64,000 nt of DNA from Acidaminococcus fermentans DSM 20731 (GCF_000025305.1 NC_013740.1:2046001-2110000), one strand, 5' to 3'. Numbered from the stretch's first letter, positions 17,074 to 29,903 are shown. Notes: generated by a model not told the origin, from the sequence alone. Numbers and translations are program-made.

Positions 17074-18632
17074 CATTTCTCCTCTGCTTTCTCCAAAACC
17101 GGCCGCAGGCCGAATACTTCTTCAAAGAAACCGCTCCGTTTGCTGAAGATCCACTCTTCCAGGGACAGGTTTTCCCGGCTTTTGGCCCGGACCCGCAGTT
17201 CGTTGCCCCGGATGGCCACTTTGCAGTCCCTGATCTTCTGCCGGCCGCTGATGTCCAGGGAATCCGCCAGCCGCAAAATGCCGGCCAGTTTGGCCACCAG
17301 AGGCGGGATCCCGCTGCCAAAATCTTTGGGCTCGCTGCCGTTCAGTTCCGGCCGTTCCAGAGTATACAGATAGGAAATCTGTGCGATGGTGTGGCACTGT
17401 TCCTCACTGAACCCCAGCAGGTCCGCGCTGTCGATCAGATAGTAGTTGTACCGGTCGTAGGTCCGCATGGACGCGTATTTCCCGATATTGTGCAGATAGG
17501 CTGCCGCCCGGAGCAGGATCTTATCTTCCTCATCCAGTCCCTGGGAAGGAGCCAGAGCATCAAACAGCCGGCAGCTCATGGTTTCCACCCAGGCTGCATG
17601 GGGGGCATCGTAATGGAACCGGTTCCCGATGCTCCGGACCAGGCTCATCTGGATATCCAGCATCTCTTCCAGGAATTTCCGGTCCAGCTGCCGGGCGATG
17701 TAGAGGATCTTCATCCCGTCCACAAACCGGTCCACGGGCATCTGGATCTTTTCCGCCCGGGACATTTCCATCAGCAGCTGGCAAAGGGTCACAGCCGGCA
17801 GGGCCACTTCCGTTTCTTCCGGATTCAGGCGGAACAGCTTTTCCAGCTGGCTTTCCTTCAGCCGGTGGATCCGGTGGTAAAATTCTTCCACTTCCCCGGC
17901 CGAAAAGGAAATGTTTTCCTTCCGGTCCCGCTCCTTCCCGAACAGATCCAGCAGCACCTGGCTTTCCGTCCCGGTAAGCACCAGCATGCCGATGGTTTCA
18001 TCGGCCAGTTCTTCCGCCACCACGCCGATCCGGTCCTGGAGATATTCCTTCAGGGCCTGTTCGAAATGGATGCTGGACCGCTCATTCCGGGTGAACTGTT
18101 CCTTCAGCCGGACCAGCCCCACATGGAGGTTCTGCTGGAACTTCACTTCCCGGTCCTTCACATAGGTGAGCCCCAGGCCACCGGAGGAAATATCCGCCAG
18201 CAGCACCCCTTCCCGGGGCAGGGGCATGTTTCCGTGGGTCTCCAGGGTCCGCAGCAGGGATGCCATCTTGGTGTAGATTTCCCGGGACATGTTCACCACT
18301 TCGATCTGGAACCCGGTTTTCACCAGCACCTGGTCCAGGAAATACTGCCGGTTTTCCGCTTCCCGGACAGCAGTGGTGGCCTGGAGGATATAGGATTTGA
18401 TTCCGTATTCCCGCATCACCTGCCGGTAGCCTTTCAGGATTTCCACAATCTGGAGCATGGTTCCAAAAGAAATTTTCCGGGTCTGGAAGGTTTCTTCTCC
18501 CAGCCGGACCCTGCTGCGCAGTTCCGTAATGATCCGGATGTCATCCAGACCGGTATATTCCATCAGCTGCATGGTGATGTTCTCTGACCCCAGATGGATC
18601 ACCGCTGCAGACCGCAATTTTTTCCTGGCCAT
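17073..18632 (-). CDS. Ppx/GppA-like protein with degenerate catalytic motifs
   Basis: This 519-aa protein has the Ppx/GppA layout: an actin-like ATPase-fold N-terminal half (about 1-310) and an HD-type helical C-terminal half. The motifs are eroded. The DxGSNSxR loop reads IHLGSENIT, the DxGGxSxE loop reads DISSGGLGL, the GGT loop reads LTGTES, and the HD pair is HN (AAYLHNIGKYAS). The family hydrolyses polyphosphate or pppGpp, but these losses suggest a binding or regulatory role. AGGAGG precedes the ATG at 18632. It is coupled to ppk1 by a 4-bp overlap and divergent from a canonical Ppx at 18787. Polyphosphate control is inferred. Confidence 0.8.
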   Translation of the reverse strand: MARKKLRSAAVIHLGSENITMQLMEYTGLDDIRIITELRSRVRLGEETFQTRKISFGTMLQIVEILKGYRQVMREYGIKSYILQATTAVREAENRQYFLDQVLVKTGFQIEVVNMSREIYTKMASLLRTLETHGNMPLPREGVLLADISSGGLGLTYVKDREVKFQQNLHVGLVRLKEQFTRNERSSIHFEQALKEYLQDRIGVVAEELADETIGMLVLTGTESQVLLDLFGKERDRKENISFSAGEVEEFYHRIHRLKESQLEKLFRLNPEETEVALPAVTLCQLLMEMSRAEKIQMPVDRFVDGMKILYIARQLDRKFLEEMLDIQMSLVRSIGNRFHYDAPHAAWVETMSCRLFDALAPSQGLDEEDKILLRAAAYLHNIGKYASMRTYDRYNYYLIDSADLLGFSEEQCHTIAQISYLYTLERPELNGSEPKDFGSGIPPLVAKLAGILRLADSLDISGRQKIRDCKVAIRGNELRVRAKSRENLSLEEWIFSKRSGFFEEVFGLRPVLEKAEEK

Positions 18633-18786
18633 AAATACCTCCTTGCCCCGGGTATAACTCTGTTTCTCCTACCCTCAGTGCAGCAATCGTGTTATACTAG
18701 TTTTAGTTTAACACTTCTATTATAAGAAAAAAACAGCGTTCGGGGAGTATAGTTTTTTTATATACACCTGTGAATCGGGGGATTTT

Positions 18787-20316
18787 ATGAAACGCATTGC
18801 CATTATCGACGTGGGCTCCAACTCAGCCCGCCTGGTCATCATGGAAGTCCATACGTCCCATGCCTGCAACCTGGTCTATAACCAGAAGGACCCGCTGCGG
18901 CTGGCACTCAAGACGGACCGGAAAGGCTATCTGACGGAAGAAGCCTTTGCCGCCACCACCAACTGCCTGAAGAATTTCGCCTCCATGTGCCGGATTTTCC
19001 ATGTGGACGAGACCATTGCGGTGGCCACCGCCGCCATCCGGAACGCTCCAAACGGGGCCAAGCTGGCCAAAGCCGCTTCCCAGGCTTCCGGCATCAATCT
19101 GGAAATCATCTCCGGGAAAACGGAAGCCTATCTCAGCTATCTGGGTGTCATCAACACCATCGCCGTCAATGACGCAGTGATCTTCGACCTGGGAGGTGCC
19201 TCCACGGAAGTGATCCTGGTCCGGGACCGGAAACTGGTGGAAAGCGTCAGCCTGCCCATCGGCTGCGTAAACCTGACCAAGAACTTCAAACTGAACAACA
19301 TGGCGGATCCGGCTGCTCTGAACAAAATGCGCCGGGCCATCAACGACCAGATGCAGAAGGCGCCCTGGATCGCCGGCTGCGGCCTGCCTCTCATCGGAGT
19401 AGGAGGCACCGCCCGTTCCGTTGGGAAGATCGAGCAGAAACGGACCAAATACTTTACGTCCAAGCTCCACAATTACCAGTTCGCCGTCCAGGACTTCAAG
19501 GAATGGTACAAGACCCTGCCGGGCACCACCCTGGCCACCCGGCGCCGGATCCCCGGCCTGTCCAACGACCGGGCGGACGTGATCATTGCCGGTTCCTCCA
19601 TCATCAAGGCCCTGGCGGACCGGAGCAAAGCCCGGAAACTGATTGTCTCCGGCTGCGGGCTCCGGGAAGGCCTGTTCTCCCAATATCTCCACGAACACAC
19701 GGACCGGCCTCTGATTGTCCCGGATATCCTGGCAACGGCCCGGGAAAACATGATCCACCTCTATTCCCCTGATGAAGAACACTGCCGGCTGGTGGCCCGG
19801 TATGCTCTTCAGCTGTTCCAGGGCTGGCAGTCCCTCCACAAACTGGAAGCAGCCCGGTGGGAACCCTTGCTGGAAACCGCCGCCCTGCTCCATGATACAG
19901 GGATCACCATCAACTACTACAATCACACCCGGCACAGCGGGTACCTGATCGAAAACGGGAAGCTGTTCGGGCTGAACCACCTGGATGTGGTGTACACCGC
20001 CATCCTGGCCGCCTGGCATCATGGAGTGAACCGGGGCTACCTGCGGAACCGTCCCTACCGGAAGCTGATCCCGGAAGCGGATATGAAACGGCTGAGCAAC
20101 GGGGCCCTGCTCCTGGCTCTGGCAGAATGCCTGGATTACACCCAGACCGGAGCCATCCAGTCCATCGAGCCTGCCATCCTGGGAGGCAGTGCCGTACTGA
20201 CCATCACTGCCAGCCGGACTCCCTCCGTGGAACTCCAGCAGCTCCATACCCTGACCAAGTGGTTCCGGAAGAACATGGGCTGTCCCCTGACCGTTGTGGT
20301 AAAAGAAATCGGATAA
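18787..20316 (+). CDS. ppx: exopolyphosphatase / pppGpp phosphohydrolase (Ppx/GppA family)
   Basis: The 509-aa protein keeps all Ppx/GppA motifs: IIDVGSNSARL at residues 5-15, ATAAIRNAPNG, the catalytic glutamate in GKTEAYLSYLG, DLGGASTEVI, GVGGTARSVG, and an intact HD pair in ALLHDTGITINYY. It should release phosphate from polyphosphate, or from pppGpp, in the cytosol. Sequence alone does not separate the two. ATG 18787 is preceded by a GGGGG stretch. A 154-bp region separates it from the degenerate paralogue on the other strand and must hold both promoters. A strong terminator follows directly. Confidence 0.9.
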   Translation: MKRIAIIDVGSNSARLVIMEVHTSHACNLVYNQKDPLRLALKTDRKGYLTEEAFAATTNCLKNFASMCRIFHVDETIAVATAAIRNAPNGAKLAKAASQASGINLEIISGKTEAYLSYLGVINTIAVNDAVIFDLGGASTEVILVRDRKLVESVSLPIGCVNLTKNFKLNNMADPAALNKMRRAINDQMQKAPWIAGCGLPLIGVGGTARSVGKIEQKRTKYFTSKLHNYQFAVQDFKEWYKTLPGTTLATRRRIPGLSNDRADVIIAGSSIIKALADRSKARKLIVSGCGLREGLFSQYLHEHTDRPLIVPDILATARENMIHLYSPDEEHCRLVARYALQLFQGWQSLHKLEAARWEPLLETAALLHDTGITINYYNHTRHSGYLIENGKLFGLNHLDVVYTAILAAWHHGVNRGYLRNRPYRKLIPEADMKRLSNGALLLALAECLDYTQTGAIQSIEPAILGGSAVLTITASRTPSVELQQLHTLTKWFRKNMGCPLTVVVKEIG

Positions 20317-20363
20317 AAAAGAGCTGTGAAAAAATGATGTCTCATTTTTTCACAGCTCTTTTT
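20317..20363. terminator. strong bidirectional terminator after ppx
   Basis: The stem AAAGAGCTGTGAAAAAATGA pairs with its full complement around TGTC and is flanked by A- and T-runs. The same design, with slightly different bases, occurs at 56949-56999, where it also begins a composite repeat module. Confidence 0.9.
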
Positions 20364-20402
20364 GTTCAAAATCAATTTTGCAAATTGCTTTTGAACAAAA
20401 TA

Positions 20403-20556
20403 AACCGTAGGGGACGCAGGCCCGGCGCCCCGCACAACACATGGACAACCGCTGATTTGACGGGCAGCCGGGCCTGCTGCCCCTACGGGAGTGATTGATA
20501 CAACTGTTGCCGTTGTTCAAAGCCAGTTTTACTGGCTTCCTTTGGCCGTTGACAGC
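20403..20556. repeat. palindromic intergenic repeat, copy B
   Basis: This has the same order as copy A: AACCGTAGGGG, a G+C-rich palindrome, CCCCTACGGG, then the AAAGCCAG hairpin and two 7-bp units (GTTGACA, GCTGACC). It follows the ppx terminator and a TCAATTT-TGC-AAATTG element at about 20370-20390. It lies between convergent genes. Confidence 0.8.
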
Positions 20557-20583
20557 TGACCAGGGGGGGATTTTTCACTCCCC

Positions 20584-22179
20584 CTATTTTTGATGCTCAT
20601 GGATCACATCCAGGAAATTGGCGAAATCCAGTGTCCTTTTCTTCAGCAGCACATCCACCCGCAGCTTCAGCAGGGGATGCTGGCTCATTTCCCTTGCCTT
20701 CACCAGGGCCAGCCGCATCCGGGGTGACCAGTTCTTATCCGGCCAGCTGTCCAGCACGCTGAGAGCCTCATTCCTGCAGGAATCATAAATGGATGTCAGG
20801 GCCTCTTCCAGAAGGTCCTCCCCTTCCCCCGGGTGCTCTCCCAGAGCCTGGAGCAGGGGCTCCATGACATATTCCTCCTGCAGGTATTCGTCCGCGTGTT
20901 CCCGGGCGAACTTCATCACCCGGTTGAACCGCCGTTTGTCATCGGTGTCCAGCAGGAAACCGTACAGTTCCGTCCGTTTGGGATCTTTTTTCAGCAGGTC
21001 CCACAGTTCCCGATGGATATCCAGGTCCAGGGCATAGGCCATCTGGACCACCAGCAGGTTCACCTGCCCGTCTTCTTCCAGCAGGTTGGCCTTGATCCTG
21101 GGCAGCCAGTCCTGGGAGAACACCAGGGCTTCCATATCGCTGATCAGGATATGGCACTGGTTCATGGTGAGATAATCCCAGCATTCATCCTCCACCATGG
21201 TCCGGATTCCTCCCACCATGTTGATGAGAGCCGCCCCGTCTGTCAGGTCCGTATGGTATTCCCGGGCGTGTTTCAGCAACTTCTTCATTACCGAGAACAG
21301 GTCGATGACCGGCAGCTTGCCGTCCTCCGGTGCCTCCAGCTGCTGGAATCCCAGCAGAAACGCCAGATAGTTCAGCAGGATATGGCAGATGCCCTGGAAC
21401 TGGATATGTTCCAGATGGGGTTCATCCAGCAGGGCCGGGATATTCACCCGGGAAAAGACCATCAGGGATACCGCCGGATAGTCAATGGTCAGTTCGCAGC
21501 CGTGGATCACCAGCCAGGCCTGGTCTTCCGGAGCGGAAAAATCATAAGCCTGCATGGCGCAGAGTTTGCCCCAGCCAGAGGTGTGCTGGAGCATGTCCCA
21601 CAGGTCTTTCTGTTCCAGCTGATGGCTCAGTTCCAGGGCATAGATCACGAAACTGGTGAATTCCTCGCACCGGGCCAGGAGCAGGAGATCCCGTTTCAGC
21701 TGCCAGTTCACCGACAAGTCCTGCTCATTGAGCATGTACAGCCCGCAGATCACAATGGCCAGCTTCACCGTTTCCCGGCTGGAAGCCTCGTACATCCATT
21801 CCCGGGCCAGTTCCCACAACGGCTGGGGAATTCGTTCTTCACTGAGGGCATCCACCAGTGGTTCATAATAAAGGATACAGGGGGTGGAAGAGATCCCCAT
21901 GTACAGCATGGTGGCGTTTTCCGGGGTAGGGTCTTCCGCATAGGCCCGGAGCACCTGATAAATCTGGTTCCCCACAGCTCCCACTGCTTCCTCCCCCTGG
22001 CTGTTGCTGGCCAGATAGGCGTCCGCCGCCCCGGGCTGCAGCAGTACATCACTGTCCCCGGTCACCACTGCCCGGTCCTCCAGGGTGCCCCGGATAAAAA
22101 AGCCGTCCTTGTCCAGGTTGCTTTTGACATAATCAAAGATACTTTTTCCCTGTTTCCAGGGTTTCGTGCGTGTTTCCAT
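20584..22179 (-). CDS. unknown 531-aa mostly helical protein
   Basis: I do not recognise the family. The product is soluble, acidic and leucine-rich, with no signal peptide, membrane segment or known catalytic motif. Long runs of helix-forming residues and repeated short charged helices suggest an alpha-solenoid or scaffold-like fold. The frame is open upstream to 22485, but the ATG at 22179 (METRTKPWKQ) is favoured because AGG lies nine bases before it and an A+T-rich promoter-like stretch precedes it. It stands alone between repeat copy B and the ftsH terminator. Codon use matches its neighbours, so there is no sign of recent transfer. Confidence 0.75.
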   Translation of the reverse strand: METRTKPWKQGKSIFDYVKSNLDKDGFFIRGTLEDRAVVTGDSDVLLQPGAADAYLASNSQGEEAVGAVGNQIYQVLRAYAEDPTPENATMLYMGISSTPCILYYEPLVDALSEERIPQPLWELAREWMYEASSRETVKLAIVICGLYMLNEQDLSVNWQLKRDLLLLARCEEFTSFVIYALELSHQLEQKDLWDMLQHTSGWGKLCAMQAYDFSAPEDQAWLVIHGCELTIDYPAVSLMVFSRVNIPALLDEPHLEHIQFQGICHILLNYLAFLLGFQQLEAPEDGKLPVIDLFSVMKKLLKHAREYHTDLTDGAALINMVGGIRTMVEDECWDYLTMNQCHILISDMEALVFSQDWLPRIKANLLEEDGQVNLLVVQMAYALDLDIHRELWDLLKKDPKRTELYGFLLDTDDKRRFNRVMKFAREHADEYLQEEYVMEPLLQALGEHPGEGEDLLEEALTSIYDSCRNEALSVLDSWPDKNWSPRMRLALVKAREMSQHPLLKLRVDVLLKKRTLDFANFLDVIHEHQK

Positions 22180-22237
22180 TTTTCTCATCCTGTTTCTAAA
22201 AATTGTAGCATTCTGCAGAGAGTCCATTATATCATAG

Positions 22238-22275
22238 AAAAAGGGCTGTTGCACGTTTTGTGCAGCAGCCCTTTT
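22238..22275 (-). terminator. intrinsic terminator of ftsH
   Basis: AAAAGGGCTGCTGCAC pairs with GTGCAACAGCCCTTTTT around a short loop, 95 bp beyond the ftsH stop. The T-run is on the minus-strand transcript. Confidence 0.85.
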
Positions 22276-22369
22276 GGGCATTTGAAGCATTTTGCGGACT
22301 ACCCGGATGGACGGGCGGCTCTGGCGACAGCCCCCTACAACCACCATGAAAGCCCCGGCGGCCGGCCCT

Positions 22370-24277
22370 CTAGGCTTCCGGCTCCTGGCCTTGTTCCACT
22401 TGTGCCGTTTCCGGAACAGCGGTGGTTTCCACCGTCTCCGGTTCTGCCTGCTCCATAGTCCCGTGGAGGATGGCCATGAATTCATCCCCGGTGATGGTTT
22501 CCTTCTTCAGCAGATACTGGGCCAGCTCGTCCATTTTTTCCCGATGGGCTTCCAGGATCTCCCGGGCCTCCTTGTGGGCTTTCTTCACCAGGTCGAACAC
22601 CGCCCCATCGATCCGGGCTGCCGTTTCCGGCGCACAGGACAGGGAGGTATCCCCGCTCAGATAGGCATTGTTCACTGTTTCCAGGGCGACCATGTCAAAT
22701 TCCTCCGTCATGCCGAACCGGGTGATCATGGCCCGTGCCAGCTTGGTGGCCTGTTCGATGTCGTTGGAGGCACCGCTGGTCACCAGGTTGAACACCACTT
22801 CTTCTGCAGACCGTCCCCCGGTCAGGGTAACGATCTTGTTGTACAGTTCTTCCCGGCTCATGAGCACCTTTTCCTGGGTGTCCACCTGCATGGTGTAGCC
22901 CAGAGCCCCGGAAGTCCGGGGGATGATGGTGATCTTGTGGACCGGAGCCGAATCCTTCTGGCAGGCCGCCACCAGGGCATGGCCGATTTCGTGGTAGGCA
23001 ATGACCTTCTTTTCTTCCGGAGAAATCACTGCGCCCTTTCTCTGGGCCCCGGCAATGACCACTTCCACGCTTTCTTCCAGGTCTTCCTGGATCACTTCCG
23101 ACCGGCCCATCCGCACGGCCCGCAAAGCGGCTTCGTTGACGATGTTGGCCAGTTCTGCCCCGGAGGCACCGCTGGTGGCCAGGGCGATGGTATGGAAATC
23201 CACCTGAGGATCCATCTTCACATCATGGGAATGGACCTTCAGGATGGCTTCCCGACCCTGGAGATCCGGCAGTTCCACCGGTACCCGCCGGTCAAACCGG
23301 CCCGGCCGGAGCAGCGCCTTGTCCAGGACTTCCGGACGGTTGGTGGCGGCCAGGATGATGACCCCCTTGCTGCCGTCGAACCCGTCCATTTCAGAAAGCA
23401 GCTGGTTCAGGGTCTGCTCCCGTTCGTCGTTGCTGCCAAAGGCACCGTTGTCCCGCTTCTTGCCGATGGCATCGATTTCATCGATGAACACGATGCAGGG
23501 CGCTTTTTCCTGAGCCTGTTTGAACAGATCCCGGACCCGGGCAGCCCCCATGCCCACGAACATTTCAATGAATTCGGAACCGGAGATGGAGAAGAAGGGC
23601 ACCTTGGCTTCCCCGGCTACAGCCTTGGCCAGCAGGGTTTTCCCGGTGCCGGGAGGCCCCACCAGCAGCACGCCCTTGGGCATCACCGCACCAATGGCCT
23701 TGTATCTGGCCGGGTTGTGCAGATAATTGACGATTTCCTGAAGGGCTTCCTTGGCTTCATCCTGACCGGCCACATCCTTGAAGGTCTTGCCGGTCTGGGC
23801 GGCAATGTACACTTTGGCATTGCTCTTGCCGAAGCTCATCATGTTGCCTCCGCCCAGCTTGGGCCCAAGATAGCGCATGATCAGCTGGCCGATCACCATG
23901 AACAGCAGGAAGGGCAGGATCCAGTTGTTGAAGAAACTCATAATGGGAGATTCCTGTTTGGGGATGACCTGGGAAAATTCCACTTTGGCCTTCACCAGAC
24001 GGCTGACCAGTTCCGGATCATCCACCCGTCCGGTCACATAGATCTGTTCCTTGCCTTCCTGGTTGCACAGGAGAGCAATCCGGTCCTTGGTGATTTCCAC
24101 CTTGGTGGCCTTCCCCTCATCCACCATGCTCAGGAAATTGGTATAGCTGACTTCATGGACTTTCGGCTGAAAGAACATGGGGCTGATGATCGTATTGATA
24201 ACCAGGATCAGCAAAATGGCTGCAATATAATACAGTCGGACACGCTTGGACTGTTTGTCGGGATTCTTGTCATCCAT
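22370..24277 (-). CDS. ftsH: ATP-dependent zinc metalloprotease FtsH
   Basis: FtsH is a hexameric inner-membrane AAA+ protease that degrades misfolded membrane and regulatory proteins. The 635-aa product has two membrane segments (about 15-35 and 115-135) around an extracytoplasmic domain. The AAA module follows, with Walker A GPPGTGKT at 207-214, Walker B VFIDEID at 263-269 and the second region of homology ending RPGRFDRR. The zinc motif is HEIGH at 429-433, with Ile where HEAGH is usual. The tail is rich in Glu and Pro. An extended -10 promoter (TGCTATAAT) lies at 24321-24326. The usual tilS-hpt neighbours are absent; here ftsH stands alone. Confidence 0.95.
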   Translation of the reverse strand: MDDKNPDKQSKRVRLYYIAAILLILVINTIISPMFFQPKVHEVSYTNFLSMVDEGKATKVEITKDRIALLCNQEGKEQIYVTGRVDDPELVSRLVKAKVEFSQVIPKQESPIMSFFNNWILPFLLFMVIGQLIMRYLGPKLGGGNMMSFGKSNAKVYIAAQTGKTFKDVAGQDEAKEALQEIVNYLHNPARYKAIGAVMPKGVLLVGPPGTGKTLLAKAVAGEAKVPFFSISGSEFIEMFVGMGAARVRDLFKQAQEKAPCIVFIDEIDAIGKKRDNGAFGSNDEREQTLNQLLSEMDGFDGSKGVIILAATNRPEVLDKALLRPGRFDRRVPVELPDLQGREAILKVHSHDVKMDPQVDFHTIALATSGASGAELANIVNEAALRAVRMGRSEVIQEDLEESVEVVIAGAQRKGAVISPEEKKVIAYHEIGHALVAACQKDSAPVHKITIIPRTSGALGYTMQVDTQEKVLMSREELYNKIVTLTGGRSAEEVVFNLVTSGASNDIEQATKLARAMITRFGMTEEFDMVALETVNNAYLSGDTSLSCAPETAARIDGAVFDLVKKAHKEAREILEAHREKMDELAQYLLKKETITGDEFMAILHGTMEQAEPETVETTAVPETAQVEQGQEPEA

Positions 24278-24320
24278 AGTAGTTCATCCTTTCTGCAGGG
24301 ATTCTGCATGCTTTCCTATG

Positions 24321-24329
24321 ATTATAGCA
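24321..24329 (-). promoter_or_regulatory. extended -10 promoter of ftsH
   Basis: On the minus strand TGCTATAAT is a perfect extended -10 element, 44 bp upstream of the ftsH start. The -35 region 17 bp upstream is weak (TTATTT). Confidence 0.5.
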
Positions 24330-24537
24330 CAAACCATTGTGAAAAATAACAGAAATCGGTTTTCCGTTTGATACTCTGACTGTTTTGTATCATTGTCCGT
24401 AATTCACAGACATTTTCGTCTTTTTGGCTATCTTTTTTATTTGCTTTTTGTTAAAATAGTCATAGTATTCAGTCCGTTGTGCTTTTCATTTCTACCCAAT
24501 TCACACCCTGTTTGTTATCCAAAAGGAGGCACCATCC

Positions 24538-26085
24538 ATGACCAACCCGACCCAGAAGAAAAATCCCCAGGAAATCGGAGGTTTCCTGAAAGGAGTGGAA
24601 ATCATCGGCAACAAACTGCCCCACCCTGCGATCCTTTTCTTCATCCTCTCCCTCATCGTCATCGTTGTTTCCCACATTGCCGCATCCCAGGGCATGACCG
24701 TCACCTATTTCGACGCCCGGGCCAAAGCGGAAGTCACCAAAAAAGCCGTTTCCCTGCTGAACGGGGACGGTCTCCGGTACATGTTCGATTCCGCCACCAA
24801 AAACTATACCGGATTCGCTCCCCTGGGCACCGTACTGGTGGCCATGCTGGGGGTGGGTGTGGCCGAATGGTCCGGCCTGTTCAACACTTCCCTGAAAAAA
24901 CTCCTGATGAACGCCAATCCCCGGTTCCTGACCCCCATTGTGGTGTTTGCCGGGGTCATGTCCAACATAGCTTCTGATGCCGGCTATGTAATCGTGGTAC
25001 CCATCGGGGCCATGATCTTCGCCATGGCCGGACGGCATCCTCTGGCCGGCATGGCCGCCGCCTTTGCCGGAGTATCCGGCGGTTTCTCCGCCAACCTGCT
25101 GATCGGCACCACTGACCCTCTGCTCACCGGGATTACCAACCAGGCCCTGATTGCCGCCGGCATCGACATGGTCCTGGATCCCACCTGCAACTGGTACTTC
25201 CTGGCCGTGTCCACCATCCTGCTGACCGTTGTGGGAACCTTTGTCACCGACAGGATCGTGGAGAAGAACCTGGGCACCTACACCGGGGTCTACAAACCGG
25301 ACAACCAGCCGGTGACTCCCCTGGAAAACAAAGCCCTGGGCCAGGCCACCCTGGCTCTGCTGGCTTATGTGGTCCTGATGGCCTTCCTCATGTTCCCGGA
25401 AAACGCCGTCTTCCGGACTCTGGAAAAAGCCACCGGGGAATATACCCTGAAGGCCTTCATGCACAACGGACTGATTCCCGCCATCCTGCTCCTGTTCCTG
25501 ATCCCCGGCCTGGTGTACGGAAAAATCGTGGGAAAAATCAACAACTCCCATGATCTGGTCACCGCCATGACCGCCGCCATGAAATCCCTGGGCGGCTACA
25601 TGGTCCTGGCCTTCTTTGCCTCTCAGTTCATTGCCTATTTTGGAAAAACCAATCTGGGGATCATCGTTTCCTTCAAAGGAGCCGATGCCCTGGAAGCCGC
25701 CGGCCTCACCGGACTGCCACTGATCATCCTGTTCATCTTCCTGTCCGCCTTCCTGAACCTGTTCATGGGATCCGCCTCTGCCAAATGGGCCATTATGGCG
25801 CCCATCTTCGTGCCCATGATGTACCGGCTGGGCCTGTCCCCCGCCCTTACCCAAGTAGCCTACCGGATCGGGGATTCTTCCACCAACATCATCACCCCTC
25901 TCATGAGCTATTTCGCCATGATCGTGGTGTTCATGCAGAAATACAAGGAAGATGCCGGTCTGGGGACCCTGATCTCCATGATGCTCCCTTATTCCATCAC
26001 CTTCCTGATCTCCTGGAGCATCCTCATGGGCATCTGGATCCTGCTGGGCCTGCCCATCGGCCCGGGAGCCGGACTGTTCCTGTAA
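24538..26085 (+). CDS. abgT: AbgT-family transporter (p-aminobenzoyl-glutamate type)
   Basis: The 515-aa inner-membrane protein matches the AbgT/MtrF family throughout. The N-terminal helix contains LPHPAILFFILSLIVIVVS, followed by GFAPLGTVLVAMLGVGVAEWSGLF, ASDAGYVIVVPIGA and the re-entrant hairpin segments GGFSANLLIGTTDPLL and SASAKWAIMAPIFVP. Family members import p-aminobenzoyl-glutamate, a folate breakdown product, or export sulfonamides. The ATG at 24538 follows AAAGGAGG. No abgAB hydrolase genes are adjacent. An M20 peptidase related to carboxypeptidase G2 lies 7 kb away and might act on similar substrates; that link is inference. Confidence 0.88.
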   Translation: MTNPTQKKNPQEIGGFLKGVEIIGNKLPHPAILFFILSLIVIVVSHIAASQGMTVTYFDARAKAEVTKKAVSLLNGDGLRYMFDSATKNYTGFAPLGTVLVAMLGVGVAEWSGLFNTSLKKLLMNANPRFLTPIVVFAGVMSNIASDAGYVIVVPIGAMIFAMAGRHPLAGMAAAFAGVSGGFSANLLIGTTDPLLTGITNQALIAAGIDMVLDPTCNWYFLAVSTILLTVVGTFVTDRIVEKNLGTYTGVYKPDNQPVTPLENKALGQATLALLAYVVLMAFLMFPENAVFRTLEKATGEYTLKAFMHNGLIPAILLLFLIPGLVYGKIVGKINNSHDLVTAMTAAMKSLGGYMVLAFFASQFIAYFGKTNLGIIVSFKGADALEAAGLTGLPLIILFIFLSAFLNLFMGSASAKWAIMAPIFVPMMYRLGLSPALTQVAYRIGDSSTNIITPLMSYFAMIVVFMQKYKEDAGLGTLISMMLPYSITFLISWSILMGIWILLGLPIGPGAGLFL

Positions 26086-26106
26086 TAAAAACCGCATAAC
26101 GGACGT

Positions 26107-26143
26107 AAAAGAGGGGCTGTTGCTGTGGCAACAGCCCCTCTTT
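26107..26143 (+). terminator. intrinsic terminator of abgT
   Basis: AGAGGGGCTGTTGC pairs with GCAACAGCCCCTCT around a 4-base loop and is followed by TTT. It is 22 bp beyond the abgT stop. Confidence 0.85.
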
Positions 26144-26235
26144 GTCAGCTGTCAGCTGTCAACTGCCGAATGAAATCAATACGGGCTGCCCGGCGTGCAG
26201 CCCCTACGGGTCCGAGTGACCGTTGACCAATGACA
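26144..26235. repeat. 7-bp tandem repeats and short palindromic repeat (copy G)
   Basis: GTCAGCT, GTCAGCT and GTCAACT (26144-26164) are followed by GCCGAATGA. A short form of the palindromic repeat (ACGGGCTGCCCGGCG... CCCCTACGGG, 26181-26210) comes next, and then three more 7-bp units at 26215-26235 (AGTGACC, GTTGACC, AATGACA). The block sits between the abgT and rRNA terminators. Confidence 0.6.
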
Positions 26236-26239
26236 TACA

Positions 26240-26272
26240 CAAAAACGCCTGCATCTTTCGATGCAGGCGTTC
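26240..26272 (-). terminator. rRNA operon terminator
   Basis: AACGCCTGCATC pairs with GATGCAGGCGTT around TTTC. On the minus strand it is followed by TTTTTGTG, just past the 5S rRNA. Confidence 0.9.
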
Positions 26273-26278
26273 TCTCTT

Positions 26279-26395
26279 AACCGGCAGCTCCCTATCCTCC
26301 CGGACCGTTTCCAGTCGAGTACTTTCGGCGTATAAGGGCTTAACTGCTGTGTTCGGCATGGGAACAGGTGGATCCCCTTAGCTATCGCCACCGGA
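26279..26395 (-). rRNA. rrf: 5S ribosomal RNA
   Basis: On the minus strand the sequence starts CCGGTGGCGATAGC and contains the conserved CCCATGCCGAACAC block and GAAAGTACTCGACTGG, with ends that pair. It is about 117 nt. It is the last gene of the rRNA operon, 230 bp after 23S; that gap holds no tRNA. The ends are estimated from the terminal helix. Confidence 0.93.
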
Positions 26396-26624
26396 TTTTC
26401 AATTGAAGGCATGAGCCCTCAAAACTTCATGAAGAGACATATACGTTCTTTCGGACGTAACGTTACGAGCTTCTTTCGCTCACTTACTCTCTTATTTCGT
26501 ATGCCTCAGCCGCTTCGCGGTAGAGGATACTCACGGATGCTCCTTTTCGTCGCATCCTTCTGAGTAAGTTCGCTGGCACGATTCTTTGCTGCGCTTCCGC
26601 TTGCAAACAATCGGCGACTCACTT

Positions 26625-29530
<2,906 letters not shown>

Positions 29531-29827
29531 AAATTGCTTCGATAAATTGTCTGCTCCTTTGTCGCTCGTCGTTCGCCACCCTCGACATACTGGAGTATAG
29601 TCTCCGGTGGCTCTCTTTCTCGCTTCGCGGATCAGAGCAATTTCTCTTCGCAATTTTCCGGATTCTAAATTGCTTTAAAATCCCGGTTCTCATTACTAAG
29701 GAACTTACGTTCCCTGGTATTCTCGTTACTCGTTTCTAAATTCGCATTTAGATCAGAGGTGCTTATCTGATCATCACATCAGATAAGACTTTGTTTTGTC
29801 TCTTCTATGAAGTTTTCAAGGTTCATG

Positions 29828-29903
29828 TGGTGGAGACGAGGAGAATCGAACTCCTGACCCCCTGCTTGCAAGGCAGGTGCTCTCCCAGCTGAGCTACGCC
29901 CCC
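29828..29903 (-). tRNA. tRNA-Ala (anticodon TGC)
   Basis: This is a 76-nt cloverleaf beginning GGGGGCGTAGCTCAGCTGGG, with anticodon loop CTTGCAA and an encoded CCA end. It lies in the 16S-23S spacer downstream of tRNA-Ile. Confidence 0.95.

Noticed and set aside
14929-17373. 814-codon plus-strand open frame
   Set aside because: Shadow of ppk1 and the Ppx/GppA-like gene.
22292-24349. 685-codon plus-strand open frame opposite ftsH
   Set aside because: Shadow of ftsH, whose motifs are unmistakable on the other strand.
26396-26624. tRNA gene between 23S and 5S rRNA
   Set aside because: No cloverleaf with a T-loop GTTCRA and CCA end could be formed in either strand.
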